A stretch of DNA of 31,699 nucleotides from a virus: the IMG/VR virus record IMGVR_UViG_3300044858_004797, positions 1-31,699 of that record; one strand, given 5' to 3'. This document shows positions 30,686 to 31,699 of the stretch, in pieces. Made by a program: the position numbers and the translations under genes. Below the pieces are notes generated by a model, which was not told the origin of the DNA, made no database searches, and saw only the letters and a list, made by a program, of their open reading frames with translations. Positions within the stretch are counted from its first letter, which is position 1. Every line of letters begins with the position of its first letter.

Positions 30686-30865
30686 ATGAGCAAGCGAAGC
30701 CAATTACTCGAAATACTGGCTCAATCGGCTTGGGACTTGAGACCCTACCTCTTTCACATCGCAGCAAACCCAGATGCCCCCGCTCTCGTCCGAGAGGAGT
30801 CCAGGTTTGCGGCAAAACTTGCCGATAAACTTATGTATGACAAGATGCGAGGAGGAGAGAAGTGA
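30686..30865 (+). CDS. Small helical protein of unknown function (59 aa)
   Basis: ATG 30686 (AAAGGGAGAACTGAA upstream) is preferred to an upstream ATG at 30572 that would run over the hairpins and the previous gene. The 59 residues are helical (MSKRSQLLEILAQSAWDLRP start, then REESRFAAKLADKLMYDKM) and end in RGGEK. No known family. It overlaps the next gene (GTGA). Confidence 0.65.
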   Translation: MSKRSQLLEILAQSAWDLRPYLFHIAANPDAPALVREESRFAAKLADKLMYDKMRGGEK

Positions 30866-31026
30866 GTGGATCGGAAGCCTACGCCCGGCGCTTTACCTGC
30901 GCCCAGATTGAGCACAAAATTCTGTGCGCCTTCCATGGCGCGCAAAAGAGCCCGGGATACTACGCAAATCACTTGCACATGTTGCGGATTGCGCTTGCAA
31001 AGCGGCAGGCGAGAGGCTGGAAATAA
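30862..31026 (+). CDS. Small basic protein of unknown function (54 aa)
   Basis: GTG 30862 overlaps the previous stop (GTGA) and is preceded by GGAGGAG, so translation is coupled. The 54 residues read, near the start, EAYARRFTCAQIEHKILCAF, then a helix with HMLRIALAKRQARGW. Two cysteines and several His are spaced irregularly, not a zinc finger pattern. Below the usual size cut-off; function unknown. Confidence 0.6.
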   Translation: MSGSEAYARRFTCAQIEHKILCAFHGAQKSPGYYANHLHMLRIALAKRQARGWK

Positions 31027-31060
31027 ACCGATTGCACGCAAAGAAATTTGGAGTCTCGAA

Positions 31061-31261
31061 ATGAACAGAAAAGAGAAGGTCGAATATTTACTCTCCCGTG
31101 CCGCTGCCGTGCGGGAGAGTATCGAGAGGGAACAGTTAGTGGAAGAGGCGCTCTATCTTGCCGGGCTCCCGACAGGCGGAGGCGTGGCCGAGAGACTGCG
31201 GAAGGAGGTTGCCTTCCTGGAACACGCCATGAGGTTAGCCGGCGGAGGTGAACAATGCTAA
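31061..31261 (+). CDS. Small helical protein of unknown function (66 aa)
   Basis: ATG 31061 (TTTGGAG upstream) to TAA 31261. The 66 residues form two predicted helices (NRKEKVEYLLSRAAAVRESI, then AERLRKEVAFLEHAMRLAG) joined by a Gly turn, a helical-hairpin layout. It overlaps the start of the next gene. A longer frame from 30866 overlaps the 54-aa gene and is not supported. Confidence 0.65.
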   Translation: MNRKEKVEYLLSRAAAVRESIEREQLVEEALYLAGLPTGGGVAERLRKEVAFLEHAMRLAGGGEQC

Positions 31262-31699
31262 CGACAACACTGTCAGAACTGCGGAAGTACGGCCCTTGCA
31301 CGAGAGGCTTGGGCACCTTAACCGAGGCGCTGGGAGCGGAGTGGGGGAACGAGGAGCCGATTCCACTCGTGCGAATAATCGAGACAAACGGGATTAATGA
31401 TGCTGTCTGGGCTTTGCGAGCTTGCGGGCCGGAGGTAGATAGGGATAGGATCGCTCGGCTATTCGCCTGCCGTTGCGCACGGCAGGTCTGGCACCTGCTG
31501 GAGGATGATAGAAGCCGGAATGCGGTAGAGGTTGCGGAGCGGTTTGCGGACGGGAAGGCCACAGAGGAGGAGCTTGCCTTTGCGAGAGATATCGCATGGA
31601 ACGCCGCTTTTGCGGAGGAAAACGATGCAAGGGCCGCGTGGGCCGGAAGGGCTGCAAAGGCAGCGGCGAGGGAGCCCGCAGGGCAAAGCGCTACCTGGG
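31255..31699 (+). CDS. Imm5-like / Ala-rich phage protein (partial, 148 aa visible)
   Basis: ATG 31255 has GGAGGTG four to five bases upstream and overlaps the previous TAA; the frame stays open to the end of the window. Residues about 35-75 read PIPLVRIIETNGINDAVWAL and DRDRIARLFACRCARQVWHL, and about 80-125 read RNAVEVAERFADGKATEEEL. After that comes an Ala/Trp-rich helical run (AFARDIAWNAAFAEENDARA, then AAWAGRAAKAAAREPAG). This is the layout of Imm5-type (putative immunity) proteins found in many phages and bacteria. Whether it provides immunity here is unknown. Confidence 0.75.
   Translation, partial: MLTTTLSELRKYGPCTRGLGTLTEALGAEWGNEEPIPLVRIIETNGINDAVWALRACGPEVDRDRIARLFACRCARQVWHLLEDDRSRNAVEVAERFADGKATEEELAFARDIAWNAAFAEENDARAAWAGRAAKAAAREPAGQSATW

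Overview
This window is part of a tailed bacteriophage genome (class Caudoviricetes), most likely a podovirus. About 27 kb of late genes lie on the minus strand in one tightly packed run. They read TerS-like protein, large terminase, DNA methyltransferase, portal, scaffold, major capsid protein, decoration-like protein, head-tail connectors, tail fibres and spikes, lysis genes, a large tail protein, and internal (ejection) virion proteins. I see no tail-tube, tape-measure, sheath or baseplate genes, but there is a set of large membrane-active or coiled-coil internal proteins, which favours a short-tailed virion. Start and stop codons overlap (ATGA, TAATG) at many junctions and Shine-Dalgarno sites are clear, so the host is a bacterium with a sigma70-like, SD-using system. 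I cannot name the host from sequence alone.

Layout. Positions 2-892 (plus strand) hold the end of a rightward cluster of small genes of unknown function, closed by a bidirectional terminator at about 899-922. Positions 940-8004 (minus) encode an HExxH metallopeptidase-like protein and four internal virion proteins. Positions 8065-12275 (minus) hold a fibre-like protein with a coiled-coil start and a 1054-residue tail protein. Positions 12275-13437 (minus) form a lysis cassette: holin-like protein, permuted papain-type amidase, a 28-residue Lys-rich peptide and an M15 peptidase. Positions 13447-17567 (minus) hold a secreted beta-helix protein with C-terminal 72-residue repeats and two fibre-type proteins. 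Positions 17567-27992 (minus) hold connectors, capsid, portal, methyltransferase, terminase and two genes ahead of terminase. A tRNA-Thr(UGU) lies at the head of the leftward run (28052-28123).

Transcription direction switches at about 28.13-28.23 kb. Rightward genes start from a near-consensus promoter at 28171-28199 and encode a helix-turn-helix protein, a small basic protein and a probable 43-residue membrane peptide. From 28866 to 30016 there is about 1.15 kb without a convincing gene, packed with repeats: a 19-bp polypyrimidine/polypurine hairpin, AT-rich direct repeats, a second copy of the promoter motif, an operator-like 16-bp palindrome, three 11-bp iterons, further inverted repeats and four exact-period 16-bp iterons. 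This is the best candidate for a replication origin and/or regulatory switch. Small rightward genes resume at 30017 and run off the end; the last one resembles Imm5-type or phage Ala/Trp-rich proteins.

Family names are from motifs and general similarity recalled by eye; no database search was run.
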